A program made the position numbers and the translations under genes. The notes below the pieces were generated by a model. The model saw only the letters and a list, made by a program, of their open reading frames with translations. It had not been told where the DNA came from and made no database searches. Shown here piece by piece: positions 14,440-23,195 of a stretch of 55,816 nt of DNA; within the stretch, counting starts at the first letter, position 1, and each line of letters starts with the position of its first letter. The stretch is from an uncultured Cellvibrio sp. (lineage in GTDB: Bacteria; Pseudomonadota; Gammaproteobacteria; Pseudomonadales; Cellvibrionaceae), in the NCBI GenBank assembly GCA_946481735.1, contig CAMLOU010000004.1:1-55816 (forward strand), written 5' to 3'.

Positions 14440-17217
14440 TTAATGCGCCTCATCCCAGTTGTTCCCCACCCCCACCTCAACCAATAGGGGTACCTTTAAC
14501 TTAGCGGCGGCAGACATATGTTGCCTGACGGCTTTACTGACGACGTCGATATGAGCCTCTGCCACTTCCAGCACCAATTCATCGTGGACCTGCATGATGA
14601 TGCGCGCATCCAGCTGGCTTTCGGCCAGCCAGCTATCGACACTGATCATGGCCGTTTTGATGATGTCGGCCGCCGTTCCCTGCATCGGTGCATTGATGGC
14701 CGTGCGCTCTGCAGCCAACTGTAGATTTTTGTTGCGCGCATTAATGTCCGGCAAGTAGAGCCGCCGCCCAAACAGGGTTTCAACATAACCCTGTTCATGG
14801 GCCAAGGAACGTGTTTCATTCATATAACGCTGGACGCCGGGATAGCGTTCAAAGTAACGATCAATATATTGTTGTGCCTCGTTACGCCCCAGACGCAGTT
14901 GTTTGGCAAGGCCAAAGGCCGACATGCCGTAGATCAACCCGAAGTTAATCGCTTTGGCACTGCGGCGCATCTCCGGCGTTACCTGGTCCAGCCCCACTCC
15001 GAATACCTCCGCCGCAGTAGCGCGGTGTACATCCAGCTCCTGTTCGAAAGCATGCAATAGCCCTGCGTCTTCCGACAGGTGTGCCATGATACGCAGCTCA
15101 ATCTGCGAATAATCAGCCGCCACAATTTTGTGGCCGGTCGGTGCGATAAAGGCCTGACGAATGCGGCGACCTTCTTCATTGCGAATCGGGATATTTTGCA
15201 GGTTGGGGTCGGTGGACGAAAGCCGACCTGTAGCAGCGACTGCCTGGTGATATGACGTATGTATCCGCTTGGTTTGCGGATTAATCATCAGGGGCAGCTT
15301 ATCGGTATAGGTGGACTTGAGTTTCGCGAGCATGCGGTATTCCATCAGTACCTTGGGCAAGGGATAGTCCAATGCCAACTCCTGCAATACCTCTTCCGCC
15401 GTCGAGGGTGACCCCGTCGGCGTCTTCTTGATGACCGGAAGCTTTAACTGATCAAACAGGATAGCGCCCAGTTGTTTGGGCGACCCAAGGTTAAACTCCT
15501 GCCCCGCAATGTCGTATGCCTTGCGCTCCAGTTCTACCATGCGTTCACCCAGCTCAATGCTTTGCTGACCCAGCAGGTTGGCATCCACCAAAGCGCCGTT
15601 ACGCTCAATATTCGACAACACCGGAACCAATGGCATCTCTATGTCGGTGAACACCCGTTTTAGCGACGGAATTGCCTCCAACTCCGGCCACAGGCGCTGG
15701 TGCAGACGCAAGGTAATATCAGCATCTTCCGCAGCGTAAGGCGCGGCGTCCTCTACTTTGATCTGATTAAAGGTGAGCTGCTTCGCTCCTTTTCCGGCAA
15801 TATCTTCGAAAAGTATGGTGGTGTGATCAAGGTACTTTTGCGCAAGGTCATCCATGTTGTGGCGGCTGCCGATGGAATTGAGCACATAAGATTCCAGCAT
15901 GGTGTCGTAGGCAATTCCCGCCAGCTTGATCTTGTGGTTCAACAACACACTGCGATCATACTTCAGGTTTTGCCCCACCTTTTGGCGGCCCGCGTCTTCC
16001 AATAATGGTTTAAGCGCTTGCAAAACCATATCCAGGTCAAGCTGCTCCGGGGCATCGAGGTAATCGTGGCCACAGGGGACATAAGCGGCCTCTCCCGGGG
16101 CTACTGCAAAAGAAACGCCGACAATTCTCGCTTGCATGGCGTCGAGGCTGGTGGTTTCGGTATCGAATGCAAAGAGATCAGCATCGGATAAACGGGCAAT
16201 CCACTTTTCCAGGATAGCCATATCAGTGATAGTGTCGTAGCGGGTTTCAATTGCAACCAAAGGCGCATCGGGCCTCTCCGACGTTGTAGCTGGAGTCTCA
16301 AATAAATCCTCAGTGGTGGACACCACCTCGGCATCGCTCAGCTCTGCCACCCAGCTTTTAAACTCCAGCTCCTTAAACAATGACAACAGGCGCTGGTTAT
16401 CTGGCTGACCGATATGGATGGATTCCGGTGTTACCGCCAGAGGTACATCGGTTTTGATAGTTGCGAGCTGATAGGAGAGGAACGCCTGGTCACGATGCTC
16501 CTGGAGTTTCTCCGGCATTTTCTTTGCCCCGCGAAAATCCAGCGTGCGCACGGCCTCAAGATTGGCATAAATAGCATCAAGCCCACCTAACCCCTGAATC
16601 AGGCCAAGAGCCGTTTTCTCGCCCACCCCTGGAACACCGGGAATATTGTCAATCTTGTCGCCCATCAGGGCGAGAAAATCGATCATTAATTCTGGGCCGA
16701 ATCCATATTTTTCCTTTACCCCCGGCGCATCAAGGTAGCTTTCAGTCATGGTATTGACCAAATGCACATGCTCGCATACCAGCTGAGCCATATCTTTATC
16801 GCCGGTGGAGATGATCACCGGGCGGGACTTTTCCGCCGCCTGTCGAGCGAGCGTTCCGATGACGTCATCGGCCTCTACACCTTCAACCACCAGCAAGGGC
16901 AAGCCCATGGCTGTGACAATGTCATGAATCGGCTGAACCTGGGGTCGCAGGTCATCGGGCATCGGTGGCCTGTTTGCCTTGTATTCGGCAAACAAATCGT
17001 CACGAAAGGTTTTTCCTTTCGCATCAAAGACAACCGCAATCGGGCTTTGCGGATAATCTTTACGCAAACGGCGCAACATGTTGATTACCCCTTTCACCGC
17101 GCCCGTGGGTTGCCCTTTGGAATTCGTGAGGGGAGGTAACGCGTGATAAGCGCGATATAAATAGGAGGAGCCGTCTACCAGCACCAGAGGCGCCACAGGA
17201 AAATCATTTCGAGCCAT
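14440..17217 (-). CDS. polA: DNA polymerase I
   Basis: Full-length 925-residue Pol I, used in gap filling, Okazaki-fragment processing and repair. The N-terminal 5'-3' nuclease domain has the metal-binding segments [21 protein letters not shown] and [14 protein letters not shown]. The 3'-5' proofreading exonuclease is intact ([27 protein letters not shown]). The C-terminal polymerase has motif [14 protein letters not shown], the O-helix ([16 protein letters not shown]) and motif [12 protein letters not shown]. Length and order match the gammaproteobacterial enzyme. The gene is followed by the sRNA pair and convergent engB. Confidence 0.98.
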   Translation of the reverse strand: MARNDFPVAPLVLVDGSSYLYRAYHALPPLTNSKGQPTGAVKGVINMLRRLRKDYPQSPIAVVFDAKGKTFRDDLFAEYKANRPPMPDDLRPQVQPIHDIVTAMGLPLLVVEGVEADDVIGTLARQAAEKSRPVIISTGDKDMAQLVCEHVHLVNTMTESYLDAPGVKEKYGFGPELMIDFLALMGDKIDNIPGVPGVGEKTALGLIQGLGGLDAIYANLEAVRTLDFRGAKKMPEKLQEHRDQAFLSYQLATIKTDVPLAVTPESIHIGQPDNQRLLSLFKELEFKSWVAELSDAEVVSTTEDLFETPATTSERPDAPLVAIETRYDTITDMAILEKWIARLSDADLFAFDTETTSLDAMQARIVGVSFAVAPGEAAYVPCGHDYLDAPEQLDLDMVLQALKPLLEDAGRQKVGQNLKYDRSVLLNHKIKLAGIAYDTMLESYVLNSIGSRHNMDDLAQKYLDHTTILFEDIAGKGAKQLTFNQIKVEDAAPYAAEDADITLRLHQRLWPELEAIPSLKRVFTDIEMPLVPVLSNIERNGALVDANLLGQQSIELGERMVELERKAYDIAGQEFNLGSPKQLGAILFDQLKLPVIKKTPTGSPSTAEEVLQELALDYPLPKVLMEYRMLAKLKSTYTDKLPLMINPQTKRIHTSYHQAVAATGRLSSTDPNLQNIPIRNEEGRRIRQAFIAPTGHKIVAADYSQIELRIMAHLSEDAGLLHAFEQELDVHRATAAEVFGVGLDQVTPEMRRSAKAINFGLIYGMSAFGLAKQLRLGRNEAQQYIDRYFERYPGVQRYMNETRSLAHEQGYVETLFGRRLYLPDINARNKNLQLAAERTAINAPMQGTAADIIKTAMISVDSWLAESQLDARIIMQVHDELVLEVAEAHIDVVSKAVRQHMSAAAKLKVPLLVEVGVGNNWDEAH

Positions 17218-17402
17218 GGATCATCGTTCTTTTGTTCAGGGAGAGTTATCTGTCCCGGGAGGACAGGCATAAACGAAGAAGCCGCAGGATACACCAAAAA
17301 CCCCTCTGAGGCGGTTAACCCACCCTCGCCGTTACTGGCGCCCCACCCAATCAGCTATTCAGATGAACCGACGAATTCGGCATCAATAATGCCCCGACAA
17401 AG

Positions 17403-17420
17403 TGTTACCTTTGTGTTACC
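17403..17420. promoter_or_regulatory. Direct repeat of TGTTACC, 11-base period
   Basis: TGTTACC occurs at 17403-17409 and 17414-17420, one helical turn apart. It is related to the half-sites at 17537-17563 in the same intergenic region (17218-17628). The rest of that gap holds only a 6-bp hairpin (CTGTCC/GGACAG at 17250-17266). Confidence 0.4.
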
Positions 17421-17536
17421 CGACGCCAAACCTGATCTCCAACATGCAAATAAGGCCATAAGTATCGGTATTTATTCACAAAACCATCATTGAAATTAAA
17501 CTTTTTTGAAATACCACTAGCGCAAAATAATAAATG

Positions 17537-17563
17537 TGTTACCATGCGTAACATCAAGTAACA
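17537..17563. promoter_or_regulatory. TGTTAC inverted repeat plus third half-site
   Basis: TGTTACCATGCGTAACA (17537-17553) is a dyad with 6-bp arms and a 5-base spacer. A further GTAACA follows at 17558-17563, ten bases after the previous one. It lies 66-92 bases upstream of the small exported protein gene. The spacing differs from the N3 spacing of the two Zur boxes, so a different regulator is likely. Confidence 0.5.
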
Positions 17564-17628
17564 AACAAGAGGCTAAACCGGAGACGCCGGCCACCTCAAA
17601 GGCAAACATCCCCACGGAGGACGAAAAC

Positions 17629-17892
17629 ATGAAAAAACTCGCTTTTATCGTTGCAGCTTTGGTACTGACGACTAATGCACTGGCCGATGATGCTGCAGCT
17701 TATTCAAATCTGACGATTGCAGCCGCAGAAACCGGTAGCACATTGAGCTGGACGCTGGACAAGGCTGAAACCAACGCCGAACAACGTCACGCTGATATCC
17801 TGGCTGAAAAGACCGACGCATTGAATGAAAAACTCAATGCCAAATTGGAAAAAAGTCTGGAAGAAAAATTTAACAGCCAACTGAATTACTAA
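17629..17892 (+). CDS. Small exported helical protein of unknown function
   Basis: An 87-residue protein starting at the ATG at 17629, with CGGAGGA 7 bases upstream (a longer in-frame start at 17536 would read through the operator and is unlikely). MKKLAFIVAALVLTTNALA is a clear signal peptide with cleavage after ALA. The mature part of about 68 residues is charged and mostly helical, with a coiled-coil-like Glu/Lys heptad tail (ILAEKTDALNEKLNAKLEKS). No Cys is present. The family is not recognised. The strong ribosome site, clustered operator half-sites upstream and tandem terminators downstream suggest an abundant, regulated monocistronic mRNA. A periplasmic structural or chaperone-like role is only a guess. 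Confidence 0.8.
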   Translation: MKKLAFIVAALVLTTNALADDAAAYSNLTIAAAETGSTLSWTLDKAETNAEQRHADILAEKTDALNEKLNAKLEKSLEEKFNSQLNY

Positions 17893-17900
17893 TTTTATTT

Positions 17901-17931
17901 ATCCGGTTTATCTCATCATAACCGGATTTTT
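17901..17931 (+). terminator. Intrinsic terminator after the small exported protein gene
   Basis: Stem ATCCGGTT (17901-17908) / AACCGGAT (17920-17927) followed by Ts, 8 bases after the stop codon. Confidence 0.85.
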
Positions 17932-17956
17932 ATTGATCCTTTTTCTCCTCGTGATT

Positions 17957-18010
17957 AACCCTGTGTCGGCACTTATTTCCTTTTGTGCAGAAAACACAGG
18001 GTTCTTTTTT
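17957..18010 (+). terminator. Second, longer terminator-like hairpin
   Basis: AACCCTGTGT (17957-17966) pairs with 17994-18003; the loop contains a further GCAC/GTGC pairing. CTTTTTTT follows. It lies only 25 bases beyond the first terminator, so it looks like a back-up terminator. The remaining gap to 18184 shows a TTCAC-N7-GTGAA dyad at 18077-18093. Confidence 0.75.
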
Positions 18011-18184
18011 TATTTGCATCACAAATTTGACATTTAGTGCTTATTAAGTGAGCTACCGCCCTGAAACTCTTCATTATTCACCTACACTGTGAACAACTCT
18101 TGCGCTGAGGTTGTCGTTAGAGAGACTGGATGTACCAATTTCTGGATCAATCGCTAATCGTTTTTGAATAGCAAAGGAATTTTT

Positions 18185-18469
18185 ATGGATACTCTGATCT
18201 TCTCGCAGTCTGCTATTTTTCGTTTACAACAGTTAGGTAGTCACTATTACCATTACAGTGGCGTGCGGCACAAACTGGCTACACCGGAAGGTATTCTTGA
18301 TTTATTAAAAGCCGCTGCGCTGGCACAAGATGCTAATGTACGGGAATCTTACGATGCTTTCGTAATGGAGCTAAACAAGCGCCAAATCGAGTCTTTATCC
18401 GAACGCGGTGTTACGTTGCGCGTACCGCTACACTTCTCCCGTAACGGAGCTATTCGCAAGGCAAGCTAA
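18185..18469 (+). CDS. Small paralogue 1 flanking the znu-zur locus, unknown function
   Basis: A 94-residue soluble protein. The ATG at 18185 with AAAGGA 7 bases upstream is preferred over an in-frame TTG at 18164. It begins MDTLIFSQSAIFRLQQL and is about half identical over its first 77 residues to the protein at 21890-22171 on the far side of znuA-zur-znuCB. Both share a His-bearing segment (here HYYHYSGVRHK) and a C-terminal helix MELNKRQIESL. I do not recognise the family. The last 42 bases overlap the 3' end of convergent znuA. The pairing around the zinc-uptake genes and the conserved His suggest, but do not show, a link to metal homeostasis. Confidence 0.75.
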   Translation: MDTLIFSQSAIFRLQQLGSHYYHYSGVRHKLATPEGILDLLKAAALAQDANVRESYDAFVMELNKRQIESLSERGVTLRVPLHFSRNGAIRKAS

Positions 18470-19348
18470 AAAAGCTTGCGCCATCTTTTCCAATAATTGT
18501 TTATAGGTTTTTATTTCCGGCTCGCCAATAGGATCGAGAATGGCGACCTTTAAATTTAATTCTTGCGCCAAGTCGGTAGCAATACGCATGTCGTAATAAG
18601 GCTCTACAAAAAGACAGGTCGCACGGTTATTTAATTGCTGCCGTAGCTCATACAAATGTTTTGCACCGGGGCGGCGCTCCGGCGTAAAGGTCACGTAAGC
18701 CAATTGCTGTAAATCATAATGTTCCACAAAATGCAGATAACCTTCATGATAAACCGCAAAACCCTTCCCTCTTGCTGGCGCTAGAATTTCCATCAAATGC
18801 TGATCCAATTCCTTAATAACAACGGAAAATTTTTTGGCATTGTTTGCATAAAACATAGAAGACGCTGGATCGATCTCGCTTAATTTTTTTGCTAACACCT
18901 CGGCAATGATCATCGCATTGCGCGGGTCTAGCCAGACGTGCGGGTCGTGCCCATGATGTTGATGGCCTGCTGCACTGGCATGTGAATGCGACTCACCCTC
19001 CGGCCAATTCATACCAGGAAAATCGTAAACAGCGAGATGCTTGTTTGATGCAAGATTATTCAATGGACGCTGCAAGAAGGTTTCCAGACTTGGTCCGACC
19101 CAAAGCACCAGATCCGCGTCTTGCAAGCGACGGATATCCGATACCCGTAACGGATAATCATGAGGTGATGCCTTTACCGGCAACAAATTTTCCACACTCA
19201 CTTTATCGCCTGCAATTTCCTGTGCGATCAACGCCAGGGGCTTGATACTGGTCACCACCTTGATGTCCGCCACTGCCATTGATGGCAGCAACAACCACAA
19301 AATAAACGGAAGGTAGCTGGAAATTTTGGGCAAACGGAAGAGAAACAT
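18428..19348 (-). CDS. znuA: Zinc ABC transporter periplasmic binding protein ZnuA
   Basis: A cluster A-I solute-binding protein of about 306 residues that captures periplasmic Zn2+ for ZnuBC. The signal peptide is followed by VVTSIKPLALIAQEI. The zinc ligands are recognisable: His in ASPHDYPL, His in DPHVWLDP, His in the FVEHYDL region and Asp in ILDPIGEP. A His-rich loop typical of zinc-specific members (SHSHASAAGHQHHGHD) precedes the second ligand. The ATG at 19348 is chosen; a TTG at 19369 is in frame, and neither has a good ribosome site. It is divergent from zur across a Zur-type operator. Confidence 0.95.
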   Translation of the reverse strand: MFLFRLPKISSYLPFILWLLLPSMAVADIKVVTSIKPLALIAQEIAGDKVSVENLLPVKASPHDYPLRVSDIRRLQDADLVLWVGPSLETFLQRPLNNLASNKHLAVYDFPGMNWPEGESHSHASAAGHQHHGHDPHVWLDPRNAMIIAEVLAKKLSEIDPASSMFYANNAKKFSVVIKELDQHLMEILAPARGKGFAVYHEGYLHFVEHYDLQQLAYVTFTPERRPGAKHLYELRQQLNNRATCLFVEPYYDMRIATDLAQELNLKVAILDPIGEPEIKTYKQLLEKMAQAFLACLANSSVTGEV

Positions 19349-19400
19349 AAAAACGCCGATACCGTGCAAGAAGGAGATAAAGGTTGGAATGCCTACAGCT

Positions 19401-19457
19401 GAACTGGTAGTGCCAAGGATTGTTATAGAGTAACATACTTGGTTACTGCCAGTTCAC
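19401..19457. promoter_or_regulatory. Zur operator inside a 57-bp near-palindrome, znuA/zur intergenic
   Basis: The central TGTTATAGAGTAACA (19422-19436) matches the box at 1901-1915 apart from the three central bases and one arm base. It is embedded in an outer dyad: 19401-19418 (TGAACTGGTAGTGCCAAG) pairs with 19439-19457 apart from one mismatch and one extra base. The site is positioned to repress znuA and zur-znuCB together. Confidence 0.8.
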
Positions 19458-19475
19458 CGGAATCACCGCTTCGCT

Positions 19476-19982
19476 ATGGAAAAAACACCGCTAGCTTACA
19501 GCCATCACAATCACAGCCATTGCATCAAAGACGCCATGGTATCTGCGCGTCATTTATGTGAGAGCCGGGGGGTGCGTCTGACCGCCTTACGCGAGCAGGT
19601 ACTCGAACTGATTTGGCAAAACCACAAACCCCTCGGTGCCTATACACTGATGGAAATGCTGGCCTCTGCGTCGACACGGCGGGTAGCACCGCCGACGGTG
19701 TATCGCGCACTGGATTTTCTACTGGAGCAGGGGCTGGTCCACCGTATTAATGGGCTAAATGCGTTTATCGGCTGTCCCTCGCCAGAAAAAAAACATCAAA
19801 GTCATTTCCTGATTTGTCGCCTGTGCGATACGGCTGTTGAGCTGGATAACAACAAACTGACACAGGATATCCAATCGTCTGCCAAAGACGCTGGCTTCGT
19901 TGTGGAAACTCACTCCCTGGAAGTCATGGGTGTTTGCCCGGCGTGTACAGGCAAGGCGCACAAGGAAGGGCGTGCACCGTGA
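19476..19982 (+). CDS. zur: Zinc uptake regulator Zur (Fur family)
   Basis: A 168-residue Fur-family repressor. The N-terminal winged helix carries the recognition segment PPTVYRALDFLLEQGLVH. The C-terminal dimerisation domain has the structural zinc site formed by two CxxC pairs, CRLC and CPAC. The N-terminus is His-rich (YSHHNHSHC). It is placed as Zur rather than Fur by its sequence and by leading the znuCB genes opposite znuA. With zinc bound it should repress its own operon, znuA and the dksA2 operon through the TGTTAT-N3-type boxes seen here. Its stop overlaps the znuC start. Confidence 0.95.
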   Translation: MEKTPLAYSHHNHSHCIKDAMVSARHLCESRGVRLTALREQVLELIWQNHKPLGAYTLMEMLASASTRRVAPPTVYRALDFLLEQGLVHRINGLNAFIGCPSPEKKHQSHFLICRLCDTAVELDNNKLTQDIQSSAKDAGFVVETHSLEVMGVCPACTGKAHKEGRAP

Positions 19983-20752
19983 ACGCCCCCTTGATCAGTG
20001 CACGCGGCGTCGGCGTTCGGCGGGGTGAACGTTATCTGGTGAAGAATGCGGATCTCACACTCGAAGCCGGAAAGATCCTCACCTTGATCGGCCCTAATGG
20101 CGCAGGCAAAACCACGCTGGTACGCAGCGTATTGGGCTTAATCAGGATTGATGAGGGCGTTATCGAACGTCGTGCTGATCTGCGCATCGGCTATATGCCG
20201 CAACGCCTGCATATTGATGCAAGTCTTCCGTTAACCGTGGCTCGCTTTCTTGCTTTAGGTGGTGTTCCCAGAGTTGAGCTACAGGACATCTTACAGCTGA
20301 CCGGTATTGCACATTTGCAACAGACAACAATGCAATCACTTTCCGGCGGCGAAACCCAGCGGGTGCTATTGGCTCGTGCGCTATTGCGCGATCCACAGCT
20401 ATTGGTATTGGACGAGCCGGTCCAGGGCGTCGATGTAACCGGGCAATCTGCGCTATATGGATTAATTAATGAAATACGCAAGCGCCGTCAATGCGGCGTG
20501 CTGTTGGTATCCCACGATCTGCACCTGGTCATGGCCACCACCGATACTGTCGTGTGCCTGAACCAGCATGTGTGTTGTCATGGTCACCCGGAAAAGGTGA
20601 CCAGCGATCCAGCTTACCTGGCGCTGTTCGGCGATACACCAAAGCCCCAGGTAGCGATTTATACGCATCATCACGATCACCAGCATGATGCACACGGCAA
20701 TATTATTTCCCACCGCCACGGTGCTGATTGTGAGCACGATCATCATGCCTGA
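19979..20752 (+). CDS. znuC: Zinc ABC transporter ATP-binding protein ZnuC
   Basis: A 257-residue ABC ATPase. The GTG at 19979 overlaps the zur stop (GTGA) with AAGGAAG about 11 bases upstream, implying translational coupling. Walker A is GPNGAGKTT, the signature is LSGGETQRVLLARAL, and Walker B is LLVLDEP followed by the switch His in LLVSHDLH. The C-terminal tail is His-rich (YTHHHDHQHDAHG, then CEHDHHA), a cytoplasmic zinc-binding extension seen in some ZnuC proteins. It powers the ZnuB channel. Confidence 0.95.
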   Translation: MNAPLISARGVGVRRGERYLVKNADLTLEAGKILTLIGPNGAGKTTLVRSVLGLIRIDEGVIERRADLRIGYMPQRLHIDASLPLTVARFLALGGVPRVELQDILQLTGIAHLQQTTMQSLSGGETQRVLLARALLRDPQLLVLDEPVQGVDVTGQSALYGLINEIRKRRQCGVLLVSHDLHLVMATTDTVVCLNQHVCCHGHPEKVTSDPAYLALFGDTPKPQVAIYTHHHDHQHDAHGNIISHRHGADCEHDHHA

Positions 20753-21530
20753 TTTCTTACTCTATGCATTGTTGTCCGGTCTTGGCGTGGCACTGGTGGC
20801 GGGGCCTTTAGGGTCATTTGCCGTATGGCGACGTATGGCTTATTTCGGCGATACCCTGGCGCATTCGGCACTCCTCGGCGTCACCTTTGGTTTTTTACTG
20901 GATATCAATTTAAACCTGGCGGTGGCAGTGGGATGTCTATTGCTGGCGTTGATATTGGTGGCCTTACAACAAAACCGGTTTCTGGCAACCGATACATTAT
21001 TGGGCATCCTGTCCCACTCAACCCTGGCGCTCGGTCTTGTGACGGTGAGTTTGTTCAGCGAAAGCCGTATCGATCTATTGTCCTATTTATTTGGCGATAT
21101 TCTCTCAGCCAATCTCACTGATGTCGTTACCGTTTGGCTAGTTGCTCTCGCCGTGTTAGCCGCACTCATGTGGCTGTGGCGGGCGTTGCTCGCCATTACG
21201 GTTCATGAGGAATTGGCCCAGGTTGAAGGTGTGCCGGTAACCGCCGTGCGCACGGCGCTGATGTTGCTGATGGCATTAGTCATTGCGATTGCCATGAAAG
21301 TTGTGGGGGTACTGTTGATTACTGCACTGTTGATTATTCCCGCCGCCGCCAGCCGCCGTTTAACCCACACGCCGGAATCCATGGCAATCCTCGCCAGCAT
21401 CCTTGGCTGCCTTGCAGTTTGTGCTGGATTAGCCGCTTCGTTTTTCTGGGACACACCTGCCGGCCCATCCATTGTGTTATCCGCCACCGCCTTTTTTATT
21501 CTGACGCTAGCTAAACAACGAACGGCTTAG
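20745..21530 (+). CDS. znuB: Zinc ABC transporter permease ZnuB
   Basis: An integral membrane protein of about 261 residues from the metal ABC-3 permease family. The ATG at 20745 overlaps the end of znuC by 8 bases and begins directly with the first membrane helix (MPDFLLYALLSGLGVALVAG). Seven to eight hydrophobic segments follow. The conserved coupling region GDTLAHSALLGV and the later TALLIIPAAASR motif of this family are present. It is the last gene of the zur-znuCB operon; no terminator is evident before 21642. Confidence 0.95.
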   Translation: MPDFLLYALLSGLGVALVAGPLGSFAVWRRMAYFGDTLAHSALLGVTFGFLLDINLNLAVAVGCLLLALILVALQQNRFLATDTLLGILSHSTLALGLVTVSLFSESRIDLLSYLFGDILSANLTDVVTVWLVALAVLAALMWLWRALLAITVHEELAQVEGVPVTAVRTALMLLMALVIAIAMKVVGVLLITALLIIPAAASRRLTHTPESMAILASILGCLAVCAGLAASFFWDTPAGPSIVLSATAFFILTLAKQRTA

Positions 21531-21641
21531 TGCATTTACCCTGTGAGCAATATCTCACACGATCTACCGCCGTTAGCCACTATTCTGCCACCTATGTTTG
21601 TAGCAAACTGGCCACATTTTAGCGCACAAGGATCATGCATC

Positions 21642-21860
21642 ATGGCCGTACTTAACATTGGTGATGAAGCCATTAACAGCGAAGAGATTGCCATCAAGGT
21701 TCAATCGGATATCACCTTCCTCGCTGACCGGTTGAAATTGCTCGAACAACAACGCAATCCCAACCCGGTAGTGGTTCAAACCTACAAAAACATGCTCGAA
21801 AGCCGCCAGGCGGTTTTGGATTGGCTGTTACAGGACAATAAAAAAGTCAGTAACGGCTGA
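21642..21860 (+). CDS. Hypothetical 72-residue helical protein
   Basis: A short soluble protein starting MAVLNIGDEAINSEEIA, with AAGGA about 9 bases before the ATG at 21642 (a longer reading frame from 21543 has no ribosome site). It is predicted as two helices forming a hairpin (SDITFLADRLKLLEQQ and VVVQTYKNMLESRQAVLDWL) separated by a Pro/Asn turn. It has no Cys or His. The family is not recognised. It sits between znuB and paralogue 2 on the same strand and could be co-transcribed with both. Confidence 0.65.
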   Translation: MAVLNIGDEAINSEEIAIKVQSDITFLADRLKLLEQQRNPNPVVVQTYKNMLESRQAVLDWLLQDNKKVSNG

Positions 21861-21889
21861 AGTCTGTCCCGCCTAGGGAAGGATGTACT

Positions 21890-22171
21890 ATGGAAACCCT
21901 GATCTTTTCCCAAGCCGCTGTTTTCCATCTTCAACAACTTGCCAACCATCTGCATCATCACACCGGTAAACGTCACAAGCTTTCTACAACCCAAGGTATC
22001 ATCGATTTATTGATTGCCGGTGCCAACTCCCATGCGCCTGATGTCAAACGCTGTTATACCGCTTTCGCTATGGAGTTAAACCGCCGCCAGTTGGATGCGC
22101 TGGCGAGCCAGGGCATTTATATTGATCCCTCGGATATCCTTCATCCAAAAGGTGCCCAACATACTGGCTAA
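21890..22171 (+). CDS. Small paralogue 2 flanking the znu-zur locus, unknown function
   Basis: A 93-residue protein beginning METLIFSQAAVFHLQQL, with GGAAGGA about 7 bases upstream. It is about 50 percent identical over 77 residues to the protein at 18185-18469. Invariant segments include TLIFSQ, LQQL, RHKL, DLL and MELN-RRQ/KRQ. The His-bearing segment is denser here (HLHHHTGKRHK). The C-termini diverge. It lies 29 bases after the 72-residue protein and may belong to the zur-znuCB transcript, which would put it under Zur. Function unknown. Confidence 0.75.
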   Translation: METLIFSQAAVFHLQQLANHLHHHTGKRHKLSTTQGIIDLLIAGANSHAPDVKRCYTAFAMELNRRQLDALASQGIYIDPSDILHPKGAQHTG

Positions 22172-22273
22172 CTGGTGCCGTCGTTCTTTTCGTCATTAAA
22201 TCTTCATCATCCTGTTGCAAAGCCGTCACATGGCTGGGTAAAACTTGCGCAAACAGCCCGACGGAACAGCACC

Positions 22274-23155
22274 ATGACTGCATACCGCCAAGCCTTGCGC
22301 AACGATAACCTCAGCAATACCCCACTAGCCTCCGTTCCTCCCCAGCTCCAACCCCGACCGCCAGCAAAACACATCAGTGCCCGCACTATCTGGATATCCG
22401 ACATCCACCTGGGTTACCGCGATTGCAAAGCGGATTACTTGTTGGAGTTCCTCAGCGATATCAAATGCGACACCTTGTACCTTGTTGGCGACGTTATTGA
22501 CCTGTGGGCGCTTAAGCGGCGCTTTTGTTGGCCGGCGAAGCATTATCAGGTGATGTTGAAATTCTATGAACTCGCGAGCAAGGGCACTCGTGTTATTTAT
22601 GTGCCGGGGAATCACGATGAACCTATGCGGCACTTTTGCGGCCAATTATTCGGGCCCATTGAAATTGCGTTAGAGCATGAATACACCACCGCTGACGGCA
22701 AACATTTATTGATCATGCACGGCGACGCCATGGATGCTTATATTAATCTCAGTTGGCTAACGCGCTTTTGCGGTGATATTGCCTACAATTTTTTATTATT
22801 TATCAATCGTTGGGCCAATCGGTTCCGCAAATGGATGGGTCGCCCTTATTTTTCCCTTGCAGGCTTGATCAAGAGCAACATCAAGGGCGCTAAGGCTGCG
22901 ATTGAAACCTATCAAAACGAAGCCATGGAAGAAGCCCGGCGACGCGGTTTCGACGGCGTGATTTGCGGTCATATCCATTACCCTGCGCTGTTTGAAGCGA
23001 ACGGTATTCGCTACGCGAACACTGGCGACTGGATTGAAAACTGCACCGCGTTGGTGGAGGACTATCAAGGCAAGATGCGGTTATTGCATTACAGCGATCA
23101 GGTGCAATGGCAGGAAGATCTAGCAGACTCGCTCGTGACAAGTCATGTTGCCTGA
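22274..23155 (+). CDS. Metallophosphoesterase, LpxH-like (UDP-2,3-diacylglucosamine diphosphatase family)
   Basis: A calcineurin-like phosphoesterase of about 293 residues. Metal-binding motifs in order: SDIHLG (DxH), GDVIDLW (GDxxD), GNHDEPM (GNHD), MHGDAMD (H) and GHIHYPALF (GHxH). The set is complete, so it should be a dinuclear metal enzyme. It resembles the longer COG2908-type relatives of LpxH rather than LpxH itself, with an N-terminal extension of about 45 residues and an amphipathic middle part (FINRWANRFRKWMG) that may touch the membrane. The start at 22274 is tentative; reading frame is open upstream to 22175. Possible substrates are phosphorylated lipid or nucleotide-sugar compounds. 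Confidence 0.85.
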   Translation: MTAYRQALRNDNLSNTPLASVPPQLQPRPPAKHISARTIWISDIHLGYRDCKADYLLEFLSDIKCDTLYLVGDVIDLWALKRRFCWPAKHYQVMLKFYELASKGTRVIYVPGNHDEPMRHFCGQLFGPIEIALEHEYTTADGKHLLIMHGDAMDAYINLSWLTRFCGDIAYNFLLFINRWANRFRKWMGRPYFSLAGLIKSNIKGAKAAIETYQNEAMEEARRRGFDGVICGHIHYPALFEANGIRYANTGDWIENCTALVEDYQGKMRLLHYSDQVQWQEDLADSLVTSHVA

Positions 23156-23158
23156 AGC

Positions 23159-23189
23159 ATCGTGAGCCTGGCTAAGCCAGACTCACGAT
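23159..23189. repeat. Stem-loop between convergent genes
   Basis: ATCGTGAG (23159-23166) pairs with 23182-23189 and CTGGCT with AGCCAG inside, with one mismatch between the two stems. It lies in the 40-base gap between the phosphoesterase and DUF4410-like genes. There is no T-run, so it may be a weak bidirectional terminator. Confidence 0.6.
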
Positions 23190-23195
23190 ATACGA

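Noticed and set aside
17537..17553. TGTTAC dyad as a third Zur box
   Set aside because: Its spacer is five bases, not three as in both credible Zur boxes, and the downstream gene has no zinc-related feature.
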